The translations under genes and the position numbers were made by a program. 64,000 nt of DNA, from positions 248,001 through 312,000 of the forward strand of contig NZ_JAENJH010000006.1 of the NCBI RefSeq assembly GCF_016595675.1. Reading direction: 5' to 3'. Positions 42,884 through 51,211 of the stretch are shown here, piece by piece. Under the pieces are notes generated by a model that worked only from the letters and a program-made list of their open reading frames with translations, searched no databases and was not told the DNA's origin. This DNA comes from Prauserella cavernicola. GTDB lineage: Bacteria; Actinomycetota; Actinomycetes; Mycobacteriales; Pseudonocardiaceae. Within the stretch, counting starts at the first letter, position 1. Every line of letters begins with the position of its first letter.

Positions 42884-43240
42884 TCAGCAGGGTGCGGGCA
42901 GCGCCCAGCCGAGCTTGCCCGCGGAGTAGGACGTTCCCACCTGGACCGTCCCCCGGTCGTAGGTGCGCGACTTACCGGATGGGATGCAGACGAGATCACT
43001 TCCGCCACCCTGGGATTCCACGCGGAAGTAGGCGTCGAAGTTGAAGGCGTTGTAGACCTTGATGGTCTGGATGTTGTTCGCCCACTGTCCGGCCGAGAAA
43101 CCGTTGTTGCAGATCTTCTTGATGCTGTTCTCGACGTGGCAGGTGAATGCCGCGGATGCGGGCGTGGCCGTCGCCAGCGCGATGCCGGTGGCGGTCATCG
43201 CCACGGCGGCGCTCGCGGCCAGTCGCTTTCGGACGTTCAT
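42884..43240 (-). CDS. Small secreted protein with four cysteines, unknown function
   Basis: 118 residues from ATG 43240 (GGGGG upstream). A textbook signal peptide MNVRKRLAASAAVAMTATGI..ATPASA predicts cleavage after Ala30, leaving an 88-residue mature protein with Cys34, Cys44, Cys85 and a C-terminal Cys118, enough for two disulphides. The mature part is rich in Asn, Gly and aromatics ('NIQTIKVYNAFNFDAYFRVESQGG'), suggesting a beta-sandwich. No family is recognised with confidence. It stands alone between two terminator-like or non-coding regions. Confidence 0.75.
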   Translation of the reverse strand: MNVRKRLAASAAVAMTATGIALATATPASAAFTCHVENSIKKICNNGFSAGQWANNIQTIKVYNAFNFDAYFRVESQGGGSDLVCIPSGKSRTYDRGTVQVGTSYSAGKLGWALPAPC

Positions 43241-43618
43241 GCGGATGCCCCCTTGGTTCAGGATCGAACGGTTGACCATTCACCGGACGTACTTCTCCGG
43301 CGGACGAGGAGCACCGTAGCCCGGCGCAACTGGCGAGTGTGTGGGTCGTTCGGTCCACAAGCTACTGTCCACCCGAACCCGGCGCTGACCGGACGGCAGG
43401 ACATTCCATTGTGGTACGAGGCGAGCCACGGCACCCGCGACGGCCGCCTCGGCAGCGTGCTCGACGGCGCTGACGAGCTGTGTCGAGTGAGCGAACGCCG
43501 GCTACCTGGACACCGAGCACGTCGCGCTGCGACGGTGTCGGGCACAGCAGGAGATCAGTGACACGTTTCACGCGCGGGAACGGATCCGCCCGAGGCGGGA
43601 GCTCCGGCAGGGGCGGCG
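43241..43618. other. Region without a convincing gene
   Basis: Open frames on both strands here are compositionally GC-driven, Arg/Ser-rich, and lack ribosome sites. The stretch around 43375-43480 reads 'ALTGRQDIPLWYEASHGTRDGRLGSVLDGADEL' in one plus-strand frame, which looks more protein-like than its surroundings and might be a relic of a lost gene, but no family is recognised. Confidence 0.4.
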
Positions 43619-43777
43619 ATGGACCGGGGGAGGGGTGCTCGCCGTGCTGCCGCGGGTGTGCCGCGCCGCGGACAACTCTCCGCGACCACCGAGGCGTTGA
43701 CCCTCGTGGTGGCGGTCGCGGTGGTGGCGGCCAGTGTGGCCGCGGCGGAACCCGACGACCTGCCGGACGCTCGCTGA
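43619..43777 (+). CDS. Possible 52-residue single-pass membrane peptide
   Basis: ATG 43619 opens a 52-codon frame: an Arg-rich N-terminus (MDRGRGARRAAAGVPRRG), a hydrophobic segment LTLVVAVAVVAASVAAA (about residues 28-44) and an acidic tail EPDDLPDAR. The topology is sensible for a small membrane protein, but the ribosome site is weak (GGGGCGG) and codon composition is not decisive. The upstream frame is closed at 43559. Confidence 0.25.
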   Translation: MDRGRGARRAAAGVPRRGQLSATTEALTLVVAVAVVAASVAAAEPDDLPDAR

Positions 43778-43866
43778 CCGGTATCGCCGGGACGGGCCGA
43801 GAAAATCGGCACGGCTGGGCACAAAGACTCTGACCTCATGCCTCGGTGCTGGCTAGCGTGCGCGTT

Positions 43867-44994
43867 ATGCGGACGAGCCGACGGCTCGGCAGGTCGATCT
43901 TCGGCGGTGTCGCGATCGTGGCACTGGTGGCGTCGGGCTGTACCAATACGGCGCCGGAACAGGCTCCTACCACCGAGCGTGGCACGTCGAGCAGACCGGC
44001 TCCGTCGACACCGGCCCCGTCGGCGTCAGCTCCGTCGGCGACGGCCCGGCCTGCGCCCCCGCCGTCGGCGAACGGCCTCCAGAGCGCCTACGTGAACACG
44101 GTGAACCGCGTGCTGCCGTCGGTGGTGCAGATCGAGACGGGCCAGGGGCTGGGCTCCGGCGTGGTGTACGACGATTCCGGCCACATCGTCACCAACGCGC
44201 ACGTCGTCGGCGACCAGACACGGTTCACGGTGCGGACCGCCCACAGCAGCGCGCCGCTGAACGCGACACTCGTGGCGGCGTCGCCCCCGGACGACCTGGC
44301 CGTGATCAAGGTGTCCGGCGACACCTCGCTGCGGCCCGCCACGTTCGGCGACTCGCAACAGTTGCGCGTGGGAGACATCGTCCTCGCGATGGGAAGCCCG
44401 CTCGGGTTGTCCAGCAGCGTCACCGAGGGAATCGTCTCCGCTACCGGTCGCACGGTGACGGAGCCGGCTCAGGGCGGCGGGCCGGGGCCGACGATCCCGA
44501 ACACGATCCAGACCAGTGCGGCGATCAATCCGGGCAACAGCGGCGGAGCGCTGGTGGACCTCGCGGGCAAGGTCGTCGGCATTCCCACGCTTGCGGCCGT
44601 GGACGAGCAGATCGGCGGCTCGGCGGTCGGTATCGGGTTCGCGATCCCGAGCAGCACGGTGACCTCGATCGCCGATCAGATCATCGCCAACGGCAAGGTC
44701 ATCCATTCACATCGCGCCGCTCTCGGCGTCACCGTGTCCACCGTCGTCAACGACAACGGAGCGCCCACGGGCGCCGCCATCGTCGCGGTGGTGCGCGGCG
44801 GGCCCGCGGCCGAGGCTGGGCTGCGGCGGGACGACACGATCGTCGCGATCAACCGCACGAACATCACGTCGGTCGCCGACCTGACCACTTTCCTTGCCCA
44901 GCAACAACCGGGCGACAAGGTGACCGTGACCTACCAGCGATCCGGCGCCGAGCAGACCGTCGACGTCGTGCTCGGCGAGCTACCCGGAGGCTGA
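43867..44994 (+). CDS. HtrA/DegP-like serine protease lipoprotein with PDZ domain
   Basis: 375 residues from ATG 43867. The lipobox ASGC (Cys25) is followed by a ~45-residue Pro/Ser/Ala linker, then a chymotrypsin-fold protease with the catalytic triad H112 ('TNAHVV'), D143 ('DDLAVIK') and S225 ('NPGNSGGAL'), and a C-terminal PDZ domain (about 275-370, 'GAAIVAVVRGGPAAEAGLRRDDTIVAINRTNI'). It is a surface-exposed quality-control or signalling protease, comparable to actinobacterial PepD/HtrA proteins but lipid-anchored rather than membrane-spanning. A GTG at 43846 would add seven residues. Confidence 0.93.
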   Translation: MRTSRRLGRSIFGGVAIVALVASGCTNTAPEQAPTTERGTSSRPAPSTPAPSASAPSATARPAPPPSANGLQSAYVNTVNRVLPSVVQIETGQGLGSGVVYDDSGHIVTNAHVVGDQTRFTVRTAHSSAPLNATLVAASPPDDLAVIKVSGDTSLRPATFGDSQQLRVGDIVLAMGSPLGLSSSVTEGIVSATGRTVTEPAQGGGPGPTIPNTIQTSAAINPGNSGGALVDLAGKVVGIPTLAAVDEQIGGSAVGIGFAIPSSTVTSIADQIIANGKVIHSHRAALGVTVSTVVNDNGAPTGAAIVAVVRGGPAAEAGLRRDDTIVAINRTNITSVADLTTFLAQQQPGDKVTVTYQRSGAEQTVDVVLGELPGG

Positions 44995-45017
44995 GTGCCC
45001 CGGCTCGTCAGAATCGG

Positions 45018-45045
45018 CCACGGATTCCGGGTCTTTCGGCCGTGG
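45018..45045. terminator. Weak hairpin between convergent genes
   Basis: CCACGG / CCGTGG arms with an inner CCG/CGG pairing, between the protease (stop 44994) and glycosyltransferase (stop 45182) genes. Imperfect, so only a possible terminator. The rest of 44995-45181 shows nothing else. Confidence 0.3.
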
Positions 45046-45181
45046 TCGCCTCCGCGGTGTGGGCGGACCCTTGCCGGTGGGTGTTGACCCAGGCGGGGGT
45101 GGGGAGCGGAGGCCCCGTCCCGGATGAACCGGGGATCGTTTCCGGGCCGGGGCTTCTGCGACGAGCGTCGCCCCCTGCGAC

Positions 45182-46348
45182 TCAGCTGTGCGCGTCGATC
45201 AGCGAGAGCACGGCGTCGGCTGCCTCGCTCGCACCACCGGCAGCGGCGATCTCGGCGGCCATCCACGCGAGGCGCTCGCGCACCGCGGTGTCCTTGGCCA
45301 GGTGCTCGACGGCGTCGCGCAGGGTGCCGGGGACGAGATCCGCGGGATCGAGCGTGGCGCCGAGGCCGAGTTCGGTGACGCGGTCGGCGTTGAGGAAATG
45401 CTCGGAGACCTGCGGCAGCATGATCAGCGGCACGCCGAGTGAGAAAGCCTCCATGATCGCGGTGGTGCCCGCGTGGGAGACGAACGCGGTGGCCTGACCC
45501 AGTAGCTCCTGCTGCGAGATCCACGGCGTCGCCTCGACGTTGTCCGGCAGCGGACCCAGCTCGTCGAGCGGGGTCCGCCCCGTGGCCATGACCACGCGCC
45601 ACGACGAGCCCGCGAAGGCGTCGGCACACGCGCGGAACAGGTCGGGGCGGTCGGTGAACGCCGAACCGAGCGACACGACGAGCAGCGGCCGGTCGTCGCG
45701 CACGGGCTCCCGCACCCGCGGAGCGAGCGTGGGCCCGACGAACCGCCACGTCGGGTCGAACGTGTGCGCCGCGATCTGGAACGCGGCCGGGAGGAACACG
45801 AGTCTCAGCGGCAACTCCGGCTGGGCCATCGGCAGCAGCGGAGCGTCGAGCCCCTGGTCGGCGGAGAACTGCGCGAGGTGGCCCGCGTAGCGCAGGAGTG
45901 CCTCGTTGTCCGGCCGGAAGTCCGGCGGTAGCAACCGGTCCAGCGGGAGGTGCTCGTTCACGGCCATGCTCCCGGTCACCGACACGGCAGGCACCCCCAG
46001 CCGCTGCGCGAGCGCCACACCAATGGGTGCGACGGTCGCGTCGAAGCACACCACCCCGGCGTCGGCCGCCTGCGCCTGCTCGACGAGCCGGTCCAGGTGC
46101 GGCGCGGCGGAGGTGAGCAGGCCGTCGAGGAAGTCCACGAACGTGGTGGTGCTGAACTCCTCGCTGGAGAGCCAGCCGGCGTCGAGCGTCCACGGCAGCT
46201 CGACCCCGCGCGCACCGGCCTCCACCGTCGCGTCGAGCTGCTCGGGCCCGGTCGCGTAAGTGACCCCGGTACCGCGCCGGGTCAGCTCCCGCACCAGGGG
46301 GAGTGTGACGGTGACATGACCGGCCGCGGGCGCGGCGACGACGAACAC
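45182..46348 (-). CDS. Glycosyltransferase, macrolide (MGT)/UGT type
   Basis: 388 residues if started at GTG 46348 ('VFVVAAPAAGHVTVTLPLVRELTRRG'). GGAGGGG lies unusually far (15 bp) from this GTG, and a CTG at 46357 would be better spaced, so the start is uncertain by three codons. The GT-B fold is clear: the N-terminal acceptor domain, and the donor motif 'WISQQELLGQATAFVSHAGTTAIMEAFSLGVPLIMLPQVSEHFLNADRVTELGLG'. It resembles macrolide-inactivating and natural-product glycosyltransferases. Divergent from a MerR regulator, hinting at drug-induced expression (inference). Confidence 0.88.
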   Translation of the reverse strand: MFVVAAPAAGHVTVTLPLVRELTRRGTGVTYATGPEQLDATVEAGARGVELPWTLDAGWLSSEEFSTTTFVDFLDGLLTSAAPHLDRLVEQAQAADAGVVCFDATVAPIGVALAQRLGVPAVSVTGSMAVNEHLPLDRLLPPDFRPDNEALLRYAGHLAQFSADQGLDAPLLPMAQPELPLRLVFLPAAFQIAAHTFDPTWRFVGPTLAPRVREPVRDDRPLLVVSLGSAFTDRPDLFRACADAFAGSSWRVVMATGRTPLDELGPLPDNVEATPWISQQELLGQATAFVSHAGTTAIMEAFSLGVPLIMLPQVSEHFLNADRVTELGLGATLDPADLVPGTLRDAVEHLAKDTAVRERLAWMAAEIAAAGGASEAADAVLSLIDAHS

Positions 46349-46609
46349 GCTGCTCAGGATGATCCCCTCCTCAAGGCCTCGCCAGGCTAGCCAGCGGCCG
46401 CGGGCCCGAGCGAGTCTCCGGCGGCGGAAGCACCCGAAGGACTGGGCACGGAGTTCGATGGGGCAACTCCGGCCGGTCGTGGTGAAGGTGGCGCTCCACC
46501 ACGCTCGCCGGACGCTGAGGGTGCGTCTTGCCGTGGGCGCGGGGCGGCTAGTGTTGAACCCGTTCGGTCGGCGGGCATGATGATGCGCGACAGGATGGGG
46601 GACCTGAGC

Positions 46610-47332
46610 ATGGCCTGGAGTACGCGACAGCTCGCCGACCTCGCCGACACCACCATCAAGACCGTGCGCCACTATCACCGGATGGGCCTGCTCGAGCTGC
46701 CCGAACGAGCGCCCAACGGGTACAAGCAGTACCAGACCGCGCACCTCGTCCGGCTGCTGCAGATCAAGAGGCTCACCGACCTCGGCCTGTCACTCGGCCA
46801 GATTCGGGAACTGGGCACGGTCGGCGAACAGTCCGACGATGCCATCGACGCTCTCGACGACGAGCTGGCGGTCACGATCGAGCGCCTGCAACGGATCCGC
46901 GCGGAGCTCGCGGTCGTCCGCGAGCACCGGGCGCCGCTGGAAACCCCGGGGCCCTTCGGTTCGGTCGCCAAAGGACTGTCGGAGCGCGACCGGGGCGTGC
47001 TGACCGTGTTGTCCGGGGCGTTCACGGACGACGCGCTCGACGATCTCCGTCAGCTGCTGGAAGAGCCCACCGACCCGGAGGTCGACGACGACTTCTCCGT
47101 CCTGCCCGCGGACGCCGACGACGAGACGATCGAGGCCATGGCGGGCCGGATGGCGGAGTCGATCCGGCGCAGCCACGCGCGGTTCCCGTGGATGGCGGAC
47201 CCCGGGCGCGCCGCAATGCGGAGCCGGGATCTCGCCCGGAACGCGATCGGCCCCGCGTTCGCCGAGCTGTTCAACGCCGCCCAGCTCGCGGTGCTCGCTC
47301 GCGCGAGTGCGTTGACGAACACGCAGAGCTGA
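46610..47332 (+). CDS. MerR-family transcriptional regulator
   Basis: 240 residues from ATG 46610 with GGGGGA 8 bp upstream. N-terminal HTH 'MAWSTRQLADLADTTIKTVRHYHRMGLLELPERAPNGYKQYQTAHLVRLLQIKRLTDLGLSLGQI', then a coiled-coil, then a ~120-residue acidic helical domain like the antibiotic-binding parts of TipA-class regulators. It is a paralogue of the MerR at 52001. It probably controls the divergent glycosyltransferase across the 261-bp gap; no clear long-spacer promoter was identified there. Confidence 0.9.
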   Translation: MAWSTRQLADLADTTIKTVRHYHRMGLLELPERAPNGYKQYQTAHLVRLLQIKRLTDLGLSLGQIRELGTVGEQSDDAIDALDDELAVTIERLQRIRAELAVVREHRAPLETPGPFGSVAKGLSERDRGVLTVLSGAFTDDALDDLRQLLEEPTDPEVDDDFSVLPADADDETIEAMAGRMAESIRRSHARFPWMADPGRAAMRSRDLARNAIGPAFAELFNAAQLAVLARASALTNTQS

Positions 47333-47361
47333 TCGCGCTCGACCACCTCAGCTGAGCGGCG

Positions 47362-48789
47362 TCACCACCGCCCGGTCAGGTTGGGCAACCGCAGCATCAG
47401 CGGAATGGTGAGCAGGAGGATCGCGGCGAGTACGACGTAGCCGATCGCCTGGGTGCCGACGGGGTCCGCGCTGCTGGACACCACGGCCGTCAGGACGGTG
47501 ATGCCCGCGATCCCGCCGGACTGACGGAACATTCCGCGCAGGCCTGATACGGCGGAGACGTGCTGTGGGGCCAGGTGCAGTCCGGCGTTGCCCGAGGCGG
47601 GTGCCCCCAGCCCCATGCCGATGCCGGTCAGTGCCGTGGAGACCGCGATCCAGACCGGTGCGGGCACGATGTCCGGTGCGGGCAGTGCGAGGACCAGCAG
47701 CCCGGCGACGATGAACGCCGACCCGGTGATCAGCAACGGCCGGTAGCCGATCCTGCGGATCACCGCCACGCTGAGCATCGAGGCGGAGATCATTCCGAGC
47801 GCCCGGAACGTGAGCAGCCCGCCGGCCAGCAGCGGGTCCATGCCGTAGCGGGTGATGGCGAACCAGGGGACCAGCGATGCCTGGCCCAGCGCGGCGACTC
47901 CGAACATGAAGTTGACGATGTTGAGGGTGGTGAAGGTCTTTCCCCGCAGGAGTTGCAGCGGCACCAGGGGATGTGCGGCCCGGCGGAGGTGGTGCAGCAG
48001 GATGGCCGCCGAGACGACGGCGATCGTCCCGGCGCAGAGCGCGACGAGCAGTTCGGTGCTCGGGGCGAGCTCGGATCCGGTCACGCTGATCGCGACCATC
48101 CCGCCGAGCAGCATGGCCACCAGCAGGACGATGCCGATGCCGTCGACCCGTTCGTCGGCGCGGGGCGACGAACGGGGGATCAGGAACCAGGCGGCCACGA
48201 ACACGGCGAGCCCGACCGGGACGTTGACGAGGAAGATCCCCCGCCAGCCCACGGAGGTGACGAGGATTCCGCCCACCGTCGGCCCGATGATCGCGCCGAT
48301 CGGGAAGATGCTGGTGAAGGACGCGATCGCCCGGTCGCGGTCGGCGCCGAACAGGTCGGACACGATGCCGGTGGCCGACGGCAGAAAGGCTCCGGCCGCC
48401 AGTCCCTGGAGCAGTCTGCTTCCCACCAGCGTCTCGATCGAGGGAGCCAGGCCGCTGAGCACCGAGGCGACGGTGAACGCGGCGACCGCGGTCAAAAACA
48501 CCCGGCGACGGCCGAACTGGTCGCTGAGCCGCCCGGCCAGGGGGAGCGCGATGATCTGGCCGACCATGTAGACCGTCACGGTCCAGCCCGCCCAGGACAG
48601 CGCGGCGCCGAGGTCGGCCTGCAGCGCGGGCAGGGCGGTGGCCACGGCCGTCTGGTCGATGGAGCCCATCAGCAGGGCGAGCGAGACCACCGCGAACACG
48701 ACCCGCCGACGCCCGGTCGGGGCGGGAGGGTCGGCCACGTCGACGGAGAGCGGACTGTGGGGGGCCTCGGGTGCTCTCTGGCGTGGCAC
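47362..48789 (-). CDS. MFS multidrug exporter, DHA2 (14-TM) family
   Basis: 475 residues from GTG 48789. About fourteen hydrophobic segments; 'VSLALLMGSIDQTAVATALPALQADLGAALSWAGWTVTVYMVGQIIALPLAGRLSDQFGRRRVFLTAV' is the EmrB/QacA signature and 'GPTVGGILVTSVGWRGIFLVNVPVGLAVF' the motif-C region. It is a proton-driven drug efflux pump. Divergent from a MarR gene, with the operator overlapping its promoter. Confidence 0.92.
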   Translation of the reverse strand: MPRQRAPEAPHSPLSVDVADPPAPTGRRRVVFAVVSLALLMGSIDQTAVATALPALQADLGAALSWAGWTVTVYMVGQIIALPLAGRLSDQFGRRRVFLTAVAAFTVASVLSGLAPSIETLVGSRLLQGLAAGAFLPSATGIVSDLFGADRDRAIASFTSIFPIGAIIGPTVGGILVTSVGWRGIFLVNVPVGLAVFVAAWFLIPRSSPRADERVDGIGIVLLVAMLLGGMVAISVTGSELAPSTELLVALCAGTIAVVSAAILLHHLRRAAHPLVPLQLLRGKTFTTLNIVNFMFGVAALGQASLVPWFAITRYGMDPLLAGGLLTFRALGMISASMLSVAVIRRIGYRPLLITGSAFIVAGLLVLALPAPDIVPAPVWIAVSTALTGIGMGLGAPASGNAGLHLAPQHVSAVSGLRGMFRQSGGIAGITVLTAVVSSSADPVGTQAIGYVVLAAILLLTIPLMLRLPNLTGRW

Positions 48790-48808
48790 GTGGGCGACCT
48801 ACTCTCTG

Positions 48809-48827
48809 TGGTGTCTGCTGAACACCA
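48809..48827. promoter_or_regulatory. Second inverted repeat downstream of the exporter promoter
   Basis: TGGTGT-N7-ACACCA, a perfect 6-bp inverted repeat, lies in the 5' leader region of the exporter, adjoining its -10 element. It may be a second regulator site. Confidence 0.4.
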
Positions 48828-48855
48828 TAGTAGTTGCTTGCCGATAGGCAATCAA
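48827..48855 (-). promoter_or_regulatory. Exporter promoter overlapping a MarR-type operator
   Basis: On the minus strand TTGATT (-35, 48850-48855), exactly 17 bp, then TACTAT (-10, 48827-48832). The inverted repeat TTGCTTGCC-GATA-GGCAATCAA (48834-48855, 8 of 9 arm positions paired) covers the -35 and spacer. A MarR repressor bound there would block the exporter. Confidence 0.7.
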
Positions 48856-48869
48856 ATGAGGGAGGTCAC

Positions 48870-49304
48870 GTGGAGCTGGACGCCGAGACACTGGCGCGTC
48901 TCCGCCGGGCCATCGCCAGGGTTGGACGCCTGCTCAACGAGGCCGCCACCGCGGAGGGATTCACGCCCGCACAGGCCTCGGTGCTCAACATCGTCTCCGC
49001 ACGAGGTTCGGTGTCGATGACCCAGCTCGTGGCGCTCGAGGGAATGAATCCGACGATGCTGTCCCGCATCATCGCCAAACTCGCCGGTCAGGGCCTCGTC
49101 ACCCGAGCGCAGGGCACCGGCGACCAGCGCACCGCGGTCGTCGAGAGCACACCCGCCGGGCGGGAGCACAGCGACCGGATCCGGAGCCGCCGGGCCGAGC
49201 GGGTCGCGAGCCTGATGGAAGACCTTGACGACGGTGTCGCCGCATCGGTGATCGAGGCACTGCCCGCGCTTGAGGCGCTGGCCGAACGCGCCAACCAGGG
49301 CTGA
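48870..49304 (+). CDS. MarR-family transcriptional regulator
   Basis: 144 residues from GTG 48870, chosen for GGGAGG 5-6 bp upstream. The winged HTH includes 'GFTPAQASVLNIVSARGSVSMTQLVALEGMNPTMLSRIIAKLAGQGLVTRAQGTGDQRTAVVESTPAG'. Divergent from the DHA2 exporter, it is the classic repressor of such a pump, relieved by a small aromatic ligand, and its own start lies only 15 bp from the operator, predicting autoregulation. Confidence 0.92.
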   Translation: MELDAETLARLRRAIARVGRLLNEAATAEGFTPAQASVLNIVSARGSVSMTQLVALEGMNPTMLSRIIAKLAGQGLVTRAQGTGDQRTAVVESTPAGREHSDRIRSRRAERVASLMEDLDDGVAASVIEALPALEALAERANQG

Positions 49305-49340
49305 CCCCGACGATCCGAACAGACCGTCCGGTGTGGATGG

Positions 49341-51206
49341 TCAGGGGAGCGGTCCGGCGTAGTCGAGCCAGAAGTCGACGGCCTCCGCGCGCGGGCGAGG
49401 TGTCATGGCGTTGCCACCGCCGAACTCCATCACCCGCTCGGGCGCCTGGCCGACCGTCGCCCAGTTCGGCAGGCCGGGGCCGTTCGGGTCCCCGGTGCGC
49501 ACGAAGTTGAGCCAGTACGCGCTCATCCGATCACGCAGCCGGTAGTCGGCCTCTCCGTAGTCGGCGTCGCTGTCGGCGCCGAGGTTGTCGAAGGCGTAGG
49601 CCACCTCGGCGCCGTGGTACGCGCCGTACTGTTCGAGTCCGCTCTCGGGCGGGACGTGCGAGAAGAAGTACAGGTAGGCGTCTTCCTCGCCGGTGGCCGT
49701 CTGCAGTCGGGCCCAGCGCAGCATCGCGCGGGTCATCACGCTGTCGGTCTGTGCCCGCAGCCGTGACTCGAGCACCTGATCCGGCGTGTCGCCCGGATAC
49801 AGGCGCAGATAGCGCCCCGCGTCGTCGCCGTAGGTCTCGTGGACGAACCTCCGATACTCCTCGACGTCGGTGTCCGGCGGACTCGCGAGCGAGAGTGAGG
49901 ACTCGTCGGCGTTGCTGCCGACCAGCGTGGGCACGTCCAGCTGCTCGCCGGCGGCGTAGCTCTCCGCCGGTGAGCGCTCGAGCACGTGGCCGTCGACCGA
50001 CGGGCGCCAGTGCGCGCCCAGGTCGTCGGCGGCGTCGAGGATGCGGTCGACGGGCAGGTCGCGCATCTCGTCCGGCGTGACACCGCCGAGCCGCTCGGCC
50101 AGGCGCTCTCCGGCGCGCTCCGCCACGTCTCTGGTGTCGGTCTGGTCGCCCTGCCCGGCGTCGCCGGTGGTGCCCATGCACGCGCCGCTGCCCGCGATGA
50201 GGCCGTCGACGACGTCCTCGGCGAGCCGTGTCGCGCCGAGTACGCAGACGCTCTCGCCGCCCGCCGACTCGCCTGCGACCGTCACCCGGTCCGGATCACC
50301 GCCGAACGACGCGATGTTGTCGCGCACCCACCGCAGCGCGGCGATCTGGTCGAGGATCCCGTAGTTGCCCGACGCGTCGTATCCGGACTCGGCGGCCAGC
50401 TCGGGATGGGAGAGGAAGCCGAGCACACCGAGCCGGTAGTTGAGAGTGATCGTGATCGCCTCGCCGCGGGAGGCGAGAGCCTCGCCGTCGTACAGGGGCA
50501 GCGCGCCGGATCCCGTCGCGAAGCCGCCGCCCGGGATGTAGACCAGCACGGGCAGCCGCCGCGAGGTGGGCGTCGTGCTGCGCCAGATGTTGACGGTGAG
50601 GCTGTCCTCGCTCACCGGGTACGGGTTGAGGAACGTGGCCTCCAGCGGCACGTCGACGACCTGCGAGAGCGCCCGGGTGAAGAACGACGGGGTGCCCTGG
50701 ACCGGAACCTCGGAGAAGCGGTCGGCGGTGAACGTCTCACCGCGTGGGCGCGGGGGCTGGGGCGCGCGCCAGCGCAGGTCTCCCACGGGAGCCTGCGCGT
50801 AGGGCACGCCCGCGAAGGTCTCGACGGTGCGGTCGTCGTTGAGCACGCCCCGGACGGGGCCCTCCCGCGTGGGGACGGGCCCCGAGAGCCGCGGGTCGTC
50901 GCCTCCGGCGGCCCTGGTCCGCGGGGACGGGTGGGCGACGACGGCCGTGGCGCAGACGACCACCCCGGCGACCAGCCACGCCCCGACGCGGATCAGCGCG
51001 CGCTTGTGCCGCCACCAGCGTCTGGCTCCGCCGACAGCGGCAAGTAACCCGACGACGAGCGCCCAACCCCACCAGGGGCTGCGGTTGAGCCACGCGAGCA
51101 CGCCCGCGGCGACCGCCAGGGCCAGCAGCGGCAGCCAGCGTCGAAGCGACGTCGCGAATCCTGACCGTTCGTCCACTTCGGATGGCTGCTGCCGAGCTGT
51201 GCCCAA
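49341..51206 (-). CDS. Membrane-anchored type B carboxylesterase
   Basis: 621 residues if begun at TTG 51206, which lies 5 bp after the GOLPH3-family stop and may be translationally coupled; GTG 51176 is an alternative. Three hydrophobic segments (about 23-41, 45-62, 71-91) precede a complete type B carboxylesterase: 'FAGVPYAQAPVGDLRWRAPQPP', 'YIPGGGF' oxyanion hole, nucleophile S314 in 'VAGESAGGESV', acid in 'VGSNADESS', and His in 'YGAYHGAEVAYAF'. The three-TM anchor is an unusual addition to this family and would place the esterase outside the membrane. Confidence 0.9.
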   Translation of the reverse strand: MGTARQQPSEVDERSGFATSLRRWLPLLALAVAAGVLAWLNRSPWWGWALVVGLLAAVGGARRWWRHKRALIRVGAWLVAGVVVCATAVVAHPSPRTRAAGGDDPRLSGPVPTREGPVRGVLNDDRTVETFAGVPYAQAPVGDLRWRAPQPPRPRGETFTADRFSEVPVQGTPSFFTRALSQVVDVPLEATFLNPYPVSEDSLTVNIWRSTTPTSRRLPVLVYIPGGGFATGSGALPLYDGEALASRGEAITITLNYRLGVLGFLSHPELAAESGYDASGNYGILDQIAALRWVRDNIASFGGDPDRVTVAGESAGGESVCVLGATRLAEDVVDGLIAGSGACMGTTGDAGQGDQTDTRDVAERAGERLAERLGGVTPDEMRDLPVDRILDAADDLGAHWRPSVDGHVLERSPAESYAAGEQLDVPTLVGSNADESSLSLASPPDTDVEEYRRFVHETYGDDAGRYLRLYPGDTPDQVLESRLRAQTDSVMTRAMLRWARLQTATGEEDAYLYFFSHVPPESGLEQYGAYHGAEVAYAFDNLGADSDADYGEADYRLRDRMSAYWLNFVRTGDPNGPGLPNWATVGQAPERVMEFGGGNAMTPRPRAEAVDFWLDYAGPLP

Positions 51207-51211
51207 CGCCG

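Noticed and set aside
43258-43545. A 95-codon minus-strand frame upstream of the secreted-protein gene
   Set aside because: Arg/Ser-rich, no ribosome site, no domain; on the plus strand the same region is also not convincingly coding.
46401-46600. GTGGTG...CACCAC repeats in the glycosyltransferase/MerR gap as a MerR operator
   Set aside because: The GC-rich arms are of the kind expected by chance in this composition and no suitably spaced -35/-10 pair overlaps them.
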